Shown: positions 43,979 through 56,300 of the stretch, piece after piece
Numbering within the stretch: position 1 is the first letter of the stretch
Layout of the letters: the number at the start of each line of letters is the position of its first letter
From: Mortierella alpina
Taxonomy: Eukaryota; Mortierellomycota; Mortierellomycetes; Mortierellales; Mortierellaceae
DNA length: 64,000 bases
Assembly (NCBI GenBank): GCA_029449245.1
Contig: JANATF010000001.1
Span: 1,798,001-1,862,000, forward strand
Reading direction: 5' to 3'
Position numbers and translations under genes: made by a program
The notes under the pieces: generated by a model
The model's database searches: none
What the model was told of the DNA's origin: nothing
Seen by the model: the letters and a program-made list of their open reading frames with translations, nothing else

Positions 43979-46900
43979 ATGGCCTCGTTCGGGAGCCCCA
44001 TCACTCGCGACGGCACGGGCACTGTTCGTCGACGAGGTACTTTGTCATCGCACTGTTCCCACGCATCTTGAGATTGTCAGCCGGGCTGTTGCAGCTGGGG
44101 AGGGCGTCGCTCGCTCCTTTTCTTGAACACAGAAAACAACACCCAACGCAGCAGAAACAAAGGCGAAGGAGAGGGACAAAAACAGCCCACCCGGTCAAAG
44201 GGCTGCCGCAAGAGGTGGCCAGACGTGACCTCTCTCCGGTGCCAGGCCGGCGACGTTTCAAGCATGCAGTTGTCACTACTGCGCTCCAAAGGGGGAAGAG
44301 GGCGGCTGGATTCTTGAATACTGATTGCACATCATTCTCTCCCTGCTTTGCTCTCATCCGCCGGCTTTAGAAATCACATTAACGACGCGAGAAAAGCAAA
44401 TCTACGGACAGCTGTGGGCTGCGGCAGACAAGGACAACAGTGGATTTATCACCGGAGCCGATGCAGTGCCCTTCTTTGCCAAGAGTGGGTTACCTCCCCA
44501 GGTCCTTGGTCAGGTATAGATACAATGATACCATGTCCAGTTCCCCCTCCTTGACACACGCTGGATGCAGGACGGTGACGAGAGATACAGCCGCGGCGTG
44601 ATAGCTGCTCGACCGTCATTGACGGTTGGGCAGCACGAGGCCGTGAGAGTAGACAGCAGAGTGAACGTAACACAACCTGCGGAGAATAGCCCGATTCTGA
44701 GAAATGTTCTTTCTCACTGCTTCTCACTCGCACTGTCGTCCTTGTTCTCTATGTTTGTGCCTGTGTGCGTGCGTACATGTCGTTGTCGTTTTGTCGGCTC
44801 TTTGCTTTCTATATATAATAGACGGGATGGATACGCTGGAGACCTGTCTGCTGCAGCCCGCGATAATTAAAATGAGCAGCGCTCCCATCGGAGCTATGCA
44901 GGATCATTAACTCTCTTTCACGCTTGCCCATTTTTGCCGTCTGCAAAATAGATCTGGGTGCTGGCGGACTCGGACAACAAAGGCGTCTTGGGACAGCAGG
45001 GCTTTAGCATCGCCGTCAAGTTGATTGCTCATGCGCAGAGCGGCAAGACCCCGTCAGCGGCCCTAATCAACGTCGGTAAGCCATCCACGCCCTGATAACA
45101 AAAGATCGTTCACGGCAAACGACAGGTATGCATGTGGTAATAGACAGCTTCCTAAGAGAACACCCTTTTCATCATGTGGCCCCTTTGCTAGATGCTCCGC
45201 TGCCCCACTTTGACGGTATCACCCCTACCAAGACCGGCGACTCTTCACAAACACCCATTGCTGCTCAGCTGACTGGATCAGGATCTGCATCGGGTGCAGA
45301 GCCACCATTGACCAACGATGACAGGACCAAGTACGGCGGCATGTTTGTCGCCTGTGGTCCCGTCAACGGGCTCCTTGACGGCGACAAGGCCCGTGAGGTG
45401 TTCTTAAAGTCCAAGCTGCCCGTCGAAAAGCTGAGTCAGATCTGGTACGAAACCGTTTGCTCGCAATGGCGGATTGCGTTCAGTGGCCGCAACGAGCCTT
45501 TGAGCTTTCGTATGTTCAATTCTAACATTTTTATTGTCTTTCGCACTCGTCATGTACTCTACTAATGTCGCTTGGTCTGGACGTTTTCAGGAGTCTTGCT
45601 GACACGAAGCAGAGGGGGTCACTCGACATTACGGACTTTACAATCGCCATGTACTATATCCAGCACACGATGGATGGTTCCGTCGCAAGTCTCCCCACCA
45701 CCTTGCCTGCGTCCATTCTCAAGGCATGCTCAGTTGCAGGCGGCGGAATATCCGGAGCAGGACTCATCTCATCCCCCGTTATGGGTGCTCAAACTCTGCC
45801 GCGGCAGCTCACCGGTGGCAATTTGAACGTCCACAGCAGCCCTGGCTTCGTGGGGCGACAGCTCACTGGATCCCTGGGAATGACATCCAGCCCTCTCGCA
45901 AAGCAGAACACTGGCGGCGCAGGTAGCAGCAGCAATCTCTTTGGCGCATCTGACAACGTGCCATGGGATATTAGTCCCGAGGAGAAGGCCAAGTTTGACC
46001 GGTTCTTTGACCAGCTGGACAAGAACGGCACTGGTGTTATTGGAGGTACTAGTTCTTCTCATGTAGCCGCAAGTCAACCCAGGATATGCTACTGGGATCT
46101 GTCAACTAAGTTGTTTTTTGTCTTCGTTGTTCTCCCATTTCTTTCTAATGCAAAACTATAGGCGAGGAGGCTAGCAGGTTCTTCATGAACTCGAGGCTGC
46201 CCGAGTCAGTTTTGGCCCAGATCTGGGATCTCTCGGACATCACAGGATCTGGTAATCTTTCCAAGGACGAGTTTGCAGTCGCCATGTTGCTCATCAACCG
46301 GAAAAATGCCACCAACGCGCCAATCCCAAAGACACTGCCATTGTCCTTGGTCCCACCTTCGCTCCGCAGTCGTCTATCGGTCACGGGCGCCTTTGCTGGC
46401 CAGGAACCCGCTCGCAGTACGTGAGCTGCAATTTTTCTGCTATGGTGGTGCATCTGTTCTGTTCCAACGCTGAATCACTTATCACTCTCCTTCCTTTCAT
46501 TCTTTCATGGCAATGAATTTAGGCATGACGATGCCCTCTTCGCAGTCGCAATATAGGCGCCAGTCGTTTGATCTACTGGGAGACGGGCCCTCTTTGACTT
46601 CAGCGATCAATGCGGTTGGAATTTCGACATCCTCTCAAGCCGATAAGGATCTGATGGGCGCGGAAGACTTGACCTCAAAACTCACATCGGAGACCGGTGA
46701 GTTGGCGTCGATGCAAAACCAGATCAACAACCTGAGCCAAGTCACTGGGGACCTGCAGGCCAAGCGTGCAATCCTTGAGAAGCAACTGTCGGTGTTGTCG
46801 GCTCAGAAGCAGGACATCAGCATTCGCTTGAACCAAATCAAGACTTTGCACGAGGGCGAGACCAAGGCCATCAGGGATCTGGAAAGCACGCTGTCTTCCA

Positions 46901-49227
46901 TCCAGCCACAGCTCATCAAGTTGCGCGAGGAATATGCCGTTTCGGAGCGGGAGTTGAACATTGCGAGGTCAAACAAGGACGAGTTCATGCTTACGCTTGC
47001 CAAAGATCAAGAGGAATCCAACATGATCAGGGCTAGGCTGAGACAGAACAATGAGGAGACCATTAAGCTGCGCGAGGAACTTGAGGCAAAGAAGAAGGAC
47101 ACTGGAAGGCAGAAGGGATTGCTGGAGATAGCACGCCGTCAACTGTCGGCCAGCGACGCCGACAAGCAAAAGATTGTAAGCGAGATTGCTCAAGAGTCCG
47201 AGAAGGCAGCCCAAGCAGCCAAGGAGATTCAGTCCCTGTCTACTTTGTCTCCTGCGTCTACTTCATCGCTCGCACCCTCTGGGCCTCCACCCCCTCCAGC
47301 ACCTCGAGGCTCTAGAAAGGAGCCTCCACCTCCACCAGCAAGCCGTGGTACTGGCGTTGCGTCTCCTTCGTCTTCGTTCACATCGCGCGTCTCTCCCGAA
47401 GCCGAGGAAGCCTTTGGCATCCCACCGGCACTGCGCAGCCCTACTGGCAGCTTCCACAGTGTCCATTCCCCTCGCGCACCACAGTCTTTGAGCCGTCAGT
47501 CGACCGGATCATCTCCTTTTGAGACCATTCCTCGGCAGACAACAGGATCTTCGCCGTTCCAGTCCATCTCCAGACAGGCCACAGGGTCATCGTTCTCAGG
47601 AGCAGTCGTAGAGCCCATTGCCCATCAAGGAACTGGAATGAGTACAAAGTCGGCGGAACACAGCAATACACTCTTGACTGCCCCAGCCTCGGGAGCCGCA
47701 GCCCTGCAGGAGAATCTTTGGTCTCCCTCAACCCATGCTGCTCATGCCACTATGGCAGGACAGCCCGAGCTGACGACCTCTCCTTTCCCAGAGACGCCCC
47801 AGCTTCCAGCAGAGTCAGTGACGGCAGCAGCCGAGTCTCTTCCAACGTCACCGCCTGCAGGATCGCAGGATCCCTTTGGTTCGATGGCGTTCCCAGCTAT
47901 GGACACACCTCCAGTCACCAAGATGGACTTTGATTCTGCATTCACAGGGTTTGCCACCAGCTCGTCTTCCAAGCCTCCGCTCAGCAAGAACAACAGCGCT
48001 ATGGGCTCTGATGGTGTCAAGTCGGCCGAAGCCTTTGCGGAAGCGTTCCCGGATATTGATGGCGTGAGTGATGGTGCCGATGCGACCAAGGCGAAGCGCG
48101 TGAGTGCTTTTGGATTCGATGACGATTTCAGCGCAGCTTCACCATTTACGCAGACTCTTGAGAAGAGCAAGGAGGCTGAGGAGGACGAGTTCCCACCTAT
48201 CGTGGAGATGAACCACGCGGACGAGGATTCTTCGGAAGATGATGAAGATGACGATGACGACGCCTTTGTGCAAGCGACAAGCTCGGTAGCTTCACCTGAT
48301 CCCCCAGTTCCAGCTGCCCCGTCGGCTGCCACGCAAGGGGAGGCCTTCGCACCTGCTGAGACACTTGCGTCTCAGGGGGAAGATGCTGCCCCAGCTCTCC
48401 CAGAAGTTGCTGGTTCCGAAAGCACGCTTGTACCGGCAGCCACAGCCCCCCCGGTCTCGACTGGATCGGTGACCAAGAAGCTAACGGCGGCCGACTTTGG
48501 AGAGTTTGAGGCGGCCTTTGGTGGATCTGGTGACGGCGATGACTTTGATTCGGCGTTTAATGGTGTGGAGCTGGCAGCACCGAAAGTGAGCAGTGGCACG
48601 AGCGGATTTGGAGTCAGCGGTGGTGGATTCGACGAGGGTTTTGATTTCAACTCCTCATTTGATGACGCCTTTGGTCCTCCTGCAGCCACACCATCTTCCG
48701 CTGCGGCCCCAGGCGCCAGTAACGCTACCGATGCATTCGGGGCAAGTTTCTCTGCACCTTTCCCCAGCACTACTGCGCCCGTACGGCAGGAGTCCTTTGG
48801 CGAGATGGAGTTCAACACGAGTGGTAAACCAGTTGTAGCGCGTCAGGCTACGGCGTTGGACCTAGATGAAGCCTTTGGTGGATTCGGGGGCTCTTCGGCC
48901 ACACCAACCACCGGTGCTGAAGAAGCAGCATCGGCCAACAATGGATTTGGAGGGTTTGGAGATTTTGAAGCCGAGTTCTCGTCCTTGTCAACTTCGAGTG
49001 CTACACCTGCAGTCACTGCGGGTGCGACTGATGCCTCATCCGGTAATGCAGCAGCAACAGCAGCAGCAGCGGCGGCGGCAACGACACCGGCTCCACCGCA
49101 AGTGGACCTTCCTGGTGTGGAGGAACTCATCAGCATGGGCTTCACGCGCCAGCAGGCGAACGATGCGTTATCGAGATATGACACTGTTGAGCGGGCAGCC
49201 AACTTTTTGCTTGAAGGAGGACAGTAA
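43979..49227 (+). CDS. EDE1: Ede1-like endocytic scaffold (EH/Eps15 family)
   Basis: Early clathrin-mediated endocytosis scaffold, 1330 residues in seven exons (43979-44036, 44371-44513, 44952-45075, 45192-45444, 45591-46045, 46162-46416, 46523-49227). It has three EH domains near 26-95 (AAADKDNSGFITGADAVPFF), 151-220 (GLLDGDKAREVFLKSKLP) and 318-400 (LDKNGTGVIGGEEASRFF), each with the SxLP...LxQIWxLAD pattern. A coiled coil follows (about 470-670, MQNQINNLSQVTGDLQAKR), then a Pro/Ser region, acidic Phe repeats (FGEFEAAFGG, FGGFGDFEAEF) and a C-terminal UBA domain (GVEELISMGFTRQQANDAL). EH domains bind NPF motifs; UBA binds ubiquitin. Seven LxxQxTG sites suggest control by Ark/Prk-type kinases. 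Confidence 0.93.
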
Positions 49228-50039
49228 AGGAACCGAGTCGAGGATCGCCTCAGCAACATGGCAGATACGAAAAAAATAACGTGGATGCACAGGATGTGAC
49301 TCGAGGAGCAAGGGCAAACGACTCATAGAGCGCCTGGCTAATAACACACACAACAACAACAAAAGAAAAGAATGCGAATATGGATACCACCTGCGCACGG
49401 TTTAAGCAACGAAAAAAAATGCGTTCGGAAGAAGCAGAATTAGGAAGCGTCCCCGGGTGCCCTGAGCATGGTGGAGGCGTTTGTTATAGAAATCACACAA
49501 TAAATAAAATCCATCTCTTGACCCTTGACATGAGGATACAGCTACGTGTCTCCAGCAGCAAGCGCAATCTTGCCCACGTTATTCTTCCAGGCTGCCTGGT
49601 CTTGTCCGCAATACGGCAATCCAGGCGCTGGATGGGCTGTGTGGATGCCACGCGTGGATGGGCTGGCGCCGTCCCTGTGCCGTGGACCGAACAACACGTC
49701 CATTTGGCTATGAATAGCCGGCTCAAACTCTATCCGGTGTTGCAGGCAGACCCAGACCCTGCCTTCAAAATAGGACACGCTCTCGCTTTTGTTCGATATC
49801 TCTCCGACGTCGTGTTCATCATCTTCGTCATTCACCATTTGCCTGTCGTCCGTCCTTTTCTTCGTTCCTTCCTGCTTTCTCCTCCTTCTTCTTCCATTCA
49901 TCTCGCCGCATCCCATCTCACATCTCACATCTCACATCTCACATCTCACATCTCACATCTCACATCTCACATCTCACATCTCTCATCTCTCAACTCCTTC
50001 TCTCTGCTCTCGTTCCCATCCACACCCATCCTTCGTGCC
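49228..50039. other. intergenic, Ede1-like 3' end and TM9 promoter
   Basis: 812 bases. AATAAATAAAAT at about 49498-49509 could be a polyadenylation signal for the Ede1-like gene. A 7-bp CATCTCA tandem repeat occupies about 49913-49985 in the TM9 leader. The frame upstream of the TM9 start stays open to 49380 but has no leader or domain character. Confidence 0.55.
49913..49985 (+). repeat. 7-bp CATCTCA minisatellite
   Basis: About ten perfect copies of CATCTCA in a row in the pyrimidine-rich leader immediately before the TM9 start codon. It is probably transcribed as 5' UTR. Confidence 0.85.
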
Positions 50040-52754
50040 ATGGCGCGCTCTTCTCCATTCGCAGCCGCCCTGCTGCGTCGACTGCCCGTCCTCCTCGTGC
50101 TCGCATCCTCCTCCTTCCTCTCCCTCTCCCACCTACAGCGCCCCGCCACTGGTCTGGCCGACGCCTTCTATCTCCCTGGCGTCGCTCCTCATGAATACCA
50201 GCCCAGCCAGCCCGTGCCCCTGATGGTCAACGCCCTGACGCCCGGGTCCGACAACAGCGACCTTCGATCCGTCATCCCTTACGACTACTACGACCCCCAG
50301 TTTGGGTTCTGTGCACCACCCAACGGCAAGAAGGAGGCCCAGGCAGAGTCGCTTGGCAGCATCCTCTTTGGCGACCGCATCTGGAATTCGCCCTTCCAGG
50401 TCAGAATCTCCCTCGCTCTCTCTACCACTCTTCACTCTTGCTCTCAATCCCTGTGGAACTCTTTTCAGTGTATACAATCGCACCCGCCGCGTGCCAAACA
50501 CAGAGGGACTCGCAAGGTCTGTATTAAAACGCCCTACTTTTTCCACTTAGATTTTCATGGGGACCAAGCTTGCATGCCAGAAACTGTGCGACGCGACCGT
50601 GTCTCCGGAGCAGGCGCAATTCATCAACGCACGCATCAGAGAAAACTATGCCATTAACTGGCTTATCGATGGATTGCCAGCAGGACACAGTCGACCACCG
50701 AGTAATGGACAGAGCACAGCCGACGGGGCGGAGGAGATCTATTCCTTGGGGTTTTCTCTGGGTGAAGAGGACGAGGATGAGCGAGGAAACAAAAAGTCGC
50801 TCCCAAGTCTGAACAACCACTACGAGATCACGATAGAGTACCACCACAACACCGTCAAAAACTCGCAACGCGTTATTGGAGTCCGTGTCAGCCCTATGAG
50901 GTAAATGTGTCTCAATCGACTTGGATGAAAAGGCAAAGCGAAAGAAAAGGAGCGCGCGGTGTGTGCTGATAGGGGTATGGGACAGGAATGGGGTTAAAAG
51001 AAGCGCAATGGAAAAAGGGGCTTCACATGCCGATCGGCGCTAACGCTGTTGTGCACACTTTGAAAGGAGATATCCAGCAAGAGTACCCTCCGCGAAGATG
51101 CACCAGAATGTTGGATATTAGATACTATAGAGTGCGATACTTTATTCTGCCAACATTTATCATACTAACGCCTTGTTCTAATAATTCTTAGTATTGCGAC
51201 CCCTACCATCGGCCAAGAAGGGTGTGGCACCTTAGACGCGGAGCAATCTGTTGCGGTCTACCTGGACGAGAAAAAGACCAATACTGTGACCTATACCTAC
51301 TCTGTCAATTGGACTGTAGGTTTTGCTTTGTTAATAGTGTTTATAAGCATGGCGCAACATGCACGCGTAACTCACCTCTCAAGGTTCCTTTTCTTTTCCA
51401 AACCACTAACTTTTATGGTTGCCTTTTCGGCTAATTTAGCCAGTGAGCACCGCTTGGGCGACTCGTTGGGACAAGTACATCCTGGTGGGAGAACCCCGGA
51501 TTCACTGGTTCAGTCTTGTCAACTCGATCATCATTGTCCTGTTCTTGACGGGAATGGTGGCCATGATCCTTCTCCGAGCACTTCATAAGGACATCTCACG
51601 GTACAACCAGATCTACAGTCGGCTCGAGTCCCTCGAGTCTGCCACTGGCGGTCAGGATGACAACATGGACATGCAGGAGGATTTCGGATGGAAGCTTGTC
51701 CACGGCGATGTCTTCCGTTCTCCCGCTTATCCAATGCTGCTGTCGATTCTTGCTGGCAATGGATCGCAGATGTTCTTAATGGCCTCGGTCACGATCGTGT
51801 TTGCGGCTCTAGGATTTTTGTCCCCCTCGAACCGTGGGTCGTTGGCGACTGTCATGATTGTGTTCTACATGTTCTTTGGCATCGTTGCCGGATTTATTTC
51901 GGCTAGGTTGTACAAAATGTTTGGAGGCGAGGCGTGGAAGAGCAACGTGCTTGCAACCGCATTCTTGTTTCCTTCGTAAGTGTGCCGTCTGCTCTGCACC
52001 CCTGCATGCTGTATCCGGTGTTTTAAAAGCTGCTAACATGTACTTTTTTTTTTTTTTTTTTTTTTTTTTGCGTACTCGGCTCGATATCAGGGTCATCTTT
52101 GGTGCGTTTGTTTCGCTCAACTTTTTCCTGATTAGCGCCAATTCATCAGGTGCAGTGCCATTTGGCACCATGCTGGGCATTGTTGCACTCTGGTTCTTGA
52201 TCGCCACGCCACTCTCTGTCATCGGATCGTACCTTGGATTCCAGCGTCCCAAAATCGAGACGCCAGTGAGGGCGAACCAGATCCCTCGACAGATTCCAGA
52301 CCAAGTGTTCTACTTGCGGCCTTTGCCTTCGATGCTGATTGCGGGAGTGTTGCCCTTTGGCGCCATCTTTATTGAGCTCTACTTTATTTTGAACTCTATC
52401 TGGTTCCACCGGATCTACTATGTGTTTGGCTTCCTGTTCCTGGTCTTTGGCGTGTTGATTGTGACCTGTGCCGAGGTCACGATCCTGATGGCGTACTTTC
52501 ATCTCTGCGCTGAGGACTATCGCTGGTGGTGGAGGTCGTTCTTCACGAGCGGCAGCGCTGCCCTGTACGTGTATCTGTACTCGATGTTTTACTACTGGAG
52601 TACGCTGGAGATCCGGTCGTTCACGAGCACGGTGTTGTACTTTGGATACATGAGCGTCATCAGCGGCATGTTCTTTGTGATGAGCGGCGCCATCGGGTTC
52701 TTTTCCACCATGATGTTTGTAAGAAAGATCTACAGCAGCATCAAGATCGACTGA
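50040..52754 (+). CDS. TM9 superfamily nonaspanin (EMP70/TMN)
   Basis: Nine-transmembrane protein of the Golgi/endosome, 677 residues in five exons (50040-50399, 50551-50900, 51192-51315, 51440-51975, 52091-52754). It has a signal peptide ([18 protein letters not shown]), then the lumenal domain with [30 protein letters not shown] and [23 protein letters not shown]1 follows [20 protein letters not shown]; then [10 protein letters not shown] and [15 protein letters not shown], and eight helices ending at the conserved [14 protein letters not shown], whose KxD/E-type end is the family's Golgi retention signal. Family members affect adhesion, copper or iron handling and Golgi sorting in other fungi. 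The fourth intron contains a 26-base T tract (52044-52069). Confidence 0.93.
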
Positions 52755-53390
52755 GCAGCAAGAATTGAATATAGCACACAAATATAAGAACAAGCATACC
52801 TCCTTGCATCCCAGGGAAGCAAATGAATTGAAGCCAGCCTCAGGAGGCGGGAAAGTGCAAGGCAAGCGGTGCTGCAACCTCAGCACACAACAAGGGAACA
52901 GCTATAGTCAACAGCAGTGTGTGAGCCCACCTTCAAGGTTTGCCCTCTCAAGTTGTGTCCTTTAAATTGCGCGTGGGCAGGGGGCAAAACACCTAAACGC
53001 AGCTTAAGACGACTCTACACTCAGGCACCGACCCGCATCTCATCAAGCGTGCGTGCTTCATCCTTTTTGTCTTCATCCACATCATCTCTCGGAGTCTCAG
53101 TCACCCCTCGCCTCTTCGTCTCCTCCTTTGCTTCCCTTTCTCTCTGTCGCTCCCTCTCGTTCTCTCCTCTCTTCCGTTGCAGCTCGTTGCATAGTTCTCG
53201 TTGTATCACCTCGACTCCCATCCTGGCAGCGTGGCATCTCGGGCATCAATCTCTCTCTCACACTCTCTCTCTTTCTCTCTCTCTCTCGCTCTCTCTCTCT
53301 TTCTCTCTCGTTCTCTCTCGTTCTCTCTCTTTCTTTCTCTCCCTTTTCTCCTCTTTAACGCTACGCGCCTGACATAGCAGAGAGCCACAC
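52755..53390. other. intergenic and CT-rich leader of the Kelch/coiled-coil gene
   Basis: 636 bases without a gene. From about 53100 to 53355 the plus strand is almost pure pyrimidine with a long CTCTCT run, likely the promoter and 5' UTR of the next gene. Repetitive translations on both strands of this tract are artefacts of the repeat. Confidence 0.6.
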
Positions 53391-56300
53391 ATGGCTGGTC
53401 TGTTCTCGAAAAAGTCCAAGAAGGACAAGGACGAAAAGGCCGCCGCCAAGAACGCTGCAGCTATGGCTGCTGCCGGTGGCCTGTCCAACAACGTCAGCAA
53501 TGTGGCCTCGACCGCTGCCTCAACCACATCCATCACCTCCTCAAACTCCAATATCCCCGGGGGCAGCATCAACGGCAACGTAAACAATAGCAGCAATATC
53601 AACAGTGGCAGCAGCAAGACCCCCTCAGGGGCACACCTGCGCGACAACTCAAGTGCCAACAACAGCATTGCCAATAGCACCCATCTCTCCTCCGCGGTTG
53701 AATACCAACAGCAGCACCAGCCCACACTCTCCAACAAGTCCTCGCTCGACAGTGAAAAGACAAGGATGTTTCATCAGCACCAGCATCTGCACAATGGACC
53801 CCACCAAGTCGCAGCCTCGGCCACCATGCACACCTCCTTCGCTAATGCCACAGGACCCTGGATCTCGGCCCAGGTCGTGTCCACGAATCCCTTCCCGCGC
53901 TTTTCGCACACCGCCTCGTACGTCCACACGGGCACGGATATTTATGTCTTTGGCGGGGTCGTCAAGGGTTCGGCACAGAAGGACATGCATGTGATTGATT
54001 CCCGTAAGTGTGATCAGTCTCTTCTCTTCATTCGTTTCTCTCTTTTTCCTCTTTTTCCTCTTTCTCTCTGTCCTCTCTCTATCTATCTATCTCTCGCGCC
54101 CCTCGTTCTCTCGCGCTCGCTCAGCTCTGTCGCAGTTCGGTCGCTCGGGAAAGGCCCATATTGAAAATGCATAGTGCAGAGGGAAGGAGCCAAGTGAGCA
54201 ATATGTTGAGCCTTTATATTACCAAGCGCTTGAGAACGAGAGAGCAGCAAACCATCTTGCCTGCCTTCCTGGACCCAACGGCTCGCTTCACACACTGGGT
54301 TGATCACTCGTTTTACAATCATCGACCGGGTGGTTGTCTGAAGGTGTTCAGATCAGGAGGATCTTGGCGGTATTGTTTGTATTTGTTCAATGGATCGTTA
54401 ACCCACATGTCTCCTGGTCTGGTCTTTTTTCGTTTGTGCTTGTGGCATTGTACCCCACACAAATCTTGTTGTTTAGAAACGCTGAGCTGTCAGACGCTTC
54501 CGCTGTCTGGATCGGACTCGCCACCCCCATTGTCAGGACATACCGCGGTGACTTTGGGTCAATACATCATGTGTAGGCAGACAGCTCCTTGCGTGAGAAT
54601 GACTCGACAGATGTGTCTGTGCTCTGTCCAGCACCGCGCTTACTCACCTCCATTGATACGTAGACTTTGGCGGCAAGGACGTGAAGAACAAGTGCAGCGA
54701 CTCTCTGTACGTGTTGCATACCGTCCGCAAGGAATGGAACAAGCCCACGATCCTCGGCCTCCTGCCTGCACCCCGCCACTCGCACTCGGCCTGCGTCATT
54801 GGCACGACCATGTACATCTTTGGAGGACAGTTCAATTCATATTATCTCAACGACATTGCGTCCTTTGACATGAAGTCCTGTGAGTGCAAAACGTGTTCAT
54901 TGGAGATATGCATTTAAGCAGGACCAGCTGTGGGGGTGTATTTTTTTTCGACCCCTCGTATTAACGGGTGCTATGGCTACATCGTCCTTCCTCTCCTCTC
55001 TTGCGAAAAGTGAACACTGCGAGCCCAAAATGGACACGACTGGAGCCCGCCTCGGACTTGCCCCCTGCACGTGCTGGCCACTGTGCGGCGGCCCACGACG
55101 GTAAAATCTACATGTAAGATCATCACAAGAATAACCAAAAGTCATGGGCGCAATGCTCTCTCTGTTTGCTGCTAGTTTTTCTCTCTCTGTTGCACAGAGC
55201 AATGGCTTCCTGTTTGGCCTGGTGATTTATTTGTTGTCCTGCTGAAATGAACACTCATAATGATTTTCCTTGTTTTTTGGTTCTAGTTTTGGTGGAGCAG
55301 ACGAGCAGTTCTTCTACAACGACATTTGGTGTTACGACCCACTCACAAACAAATGGGAGGCTGTCCCCGCATTTGGTGTGCTACCGACCAGCCGACAAGG
55401 TCATGCATCGACAGTCGTGGACGATACAATGTACATCTACGGAGGCATGGATCATGAGGACCAGCTTCTAGGCGATCTCTCGGCTTTCAAGTTCAACGGT
55501 ATGCCGCATAGCGGCACTTGGACGATTTCCAGATCATGCTTTGTCGTAACGCCGTTATATTTTGTATTGACTTTTGTTTCTACTGTGTTTTGTTTGCGAA
55601 CCACTATGTTCAAGACCGCCGCTGGCTTACCTTCCCTGATACTGTGGACTCGGCATCACCCAGGACAGAGCATTCAATGTGCCGTGTGGGTGAAAAGATC
55701 TACATCCTCGGCGGACAGCTAGAACTGAACGTCGACGAAGATTCTGCATTGATCTACATCCTCGACACAAGTACGGCATTCTCTTTCTTTTTTCTGACTG
55801 ACCGCACTCCAAAAGCAATGACGGCCAATGTGGAACATATTGCTATACGGTGTGCTGACTTTATTTGCACCAACCAAAAAAACTGTTTCTAGCCAAAATC
55901 CGGTACCACGAGCCCTCCTCCATGAACTCTCTGCGATCAGCATATGAAATCGATGGCGTCCAGCGCCTCGATACAGTACAAGGTTTAGGACAGGACGATT
56001 TCTCGCGTCCTACACCTTCGCCCGATATGAATGCTGATCTTCGCCGCGGGATTGCCCACCTTCAACAGTCAAGTGAGGGACATGACTCGACCCCCAACAG
56101 CCACAACCTGCACTTGAGCAATCGATTCGCGGATGATGCTGCTGTGACTGGAACGTCCACACAACCACGGATCAGCCTCGATTCCACAGATGCCACCACA
56201 GCTTCGCGTCGAAGGACGACTGGAAAATCGCCCAACAACGGTAGCATTATGAACAGTAACAATGGCGACAGCCGAGCGACACAGTCAGTGGACGAGACTC

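Noticed and set aside
47229-49259. Long minus-strand frames opposite the Ede1-like gene
   Set aside because: They are low-complexity shadows of the Ser/Ala/Gly-rich sense coding sequence.
49380-50039. Long N-terminal extension of the TM9 protein
   Set aside because: The frame runs through the CATCTCA repeat and leader without protein character; Met 50040 directly precedes the signal peptide.
53021-53388. Arg/Glu-rich or Ser/Leu-rich proteins in the CT-rich leader
   Set aside because: These are translations of a simple pyrimidine repeat on either strand.
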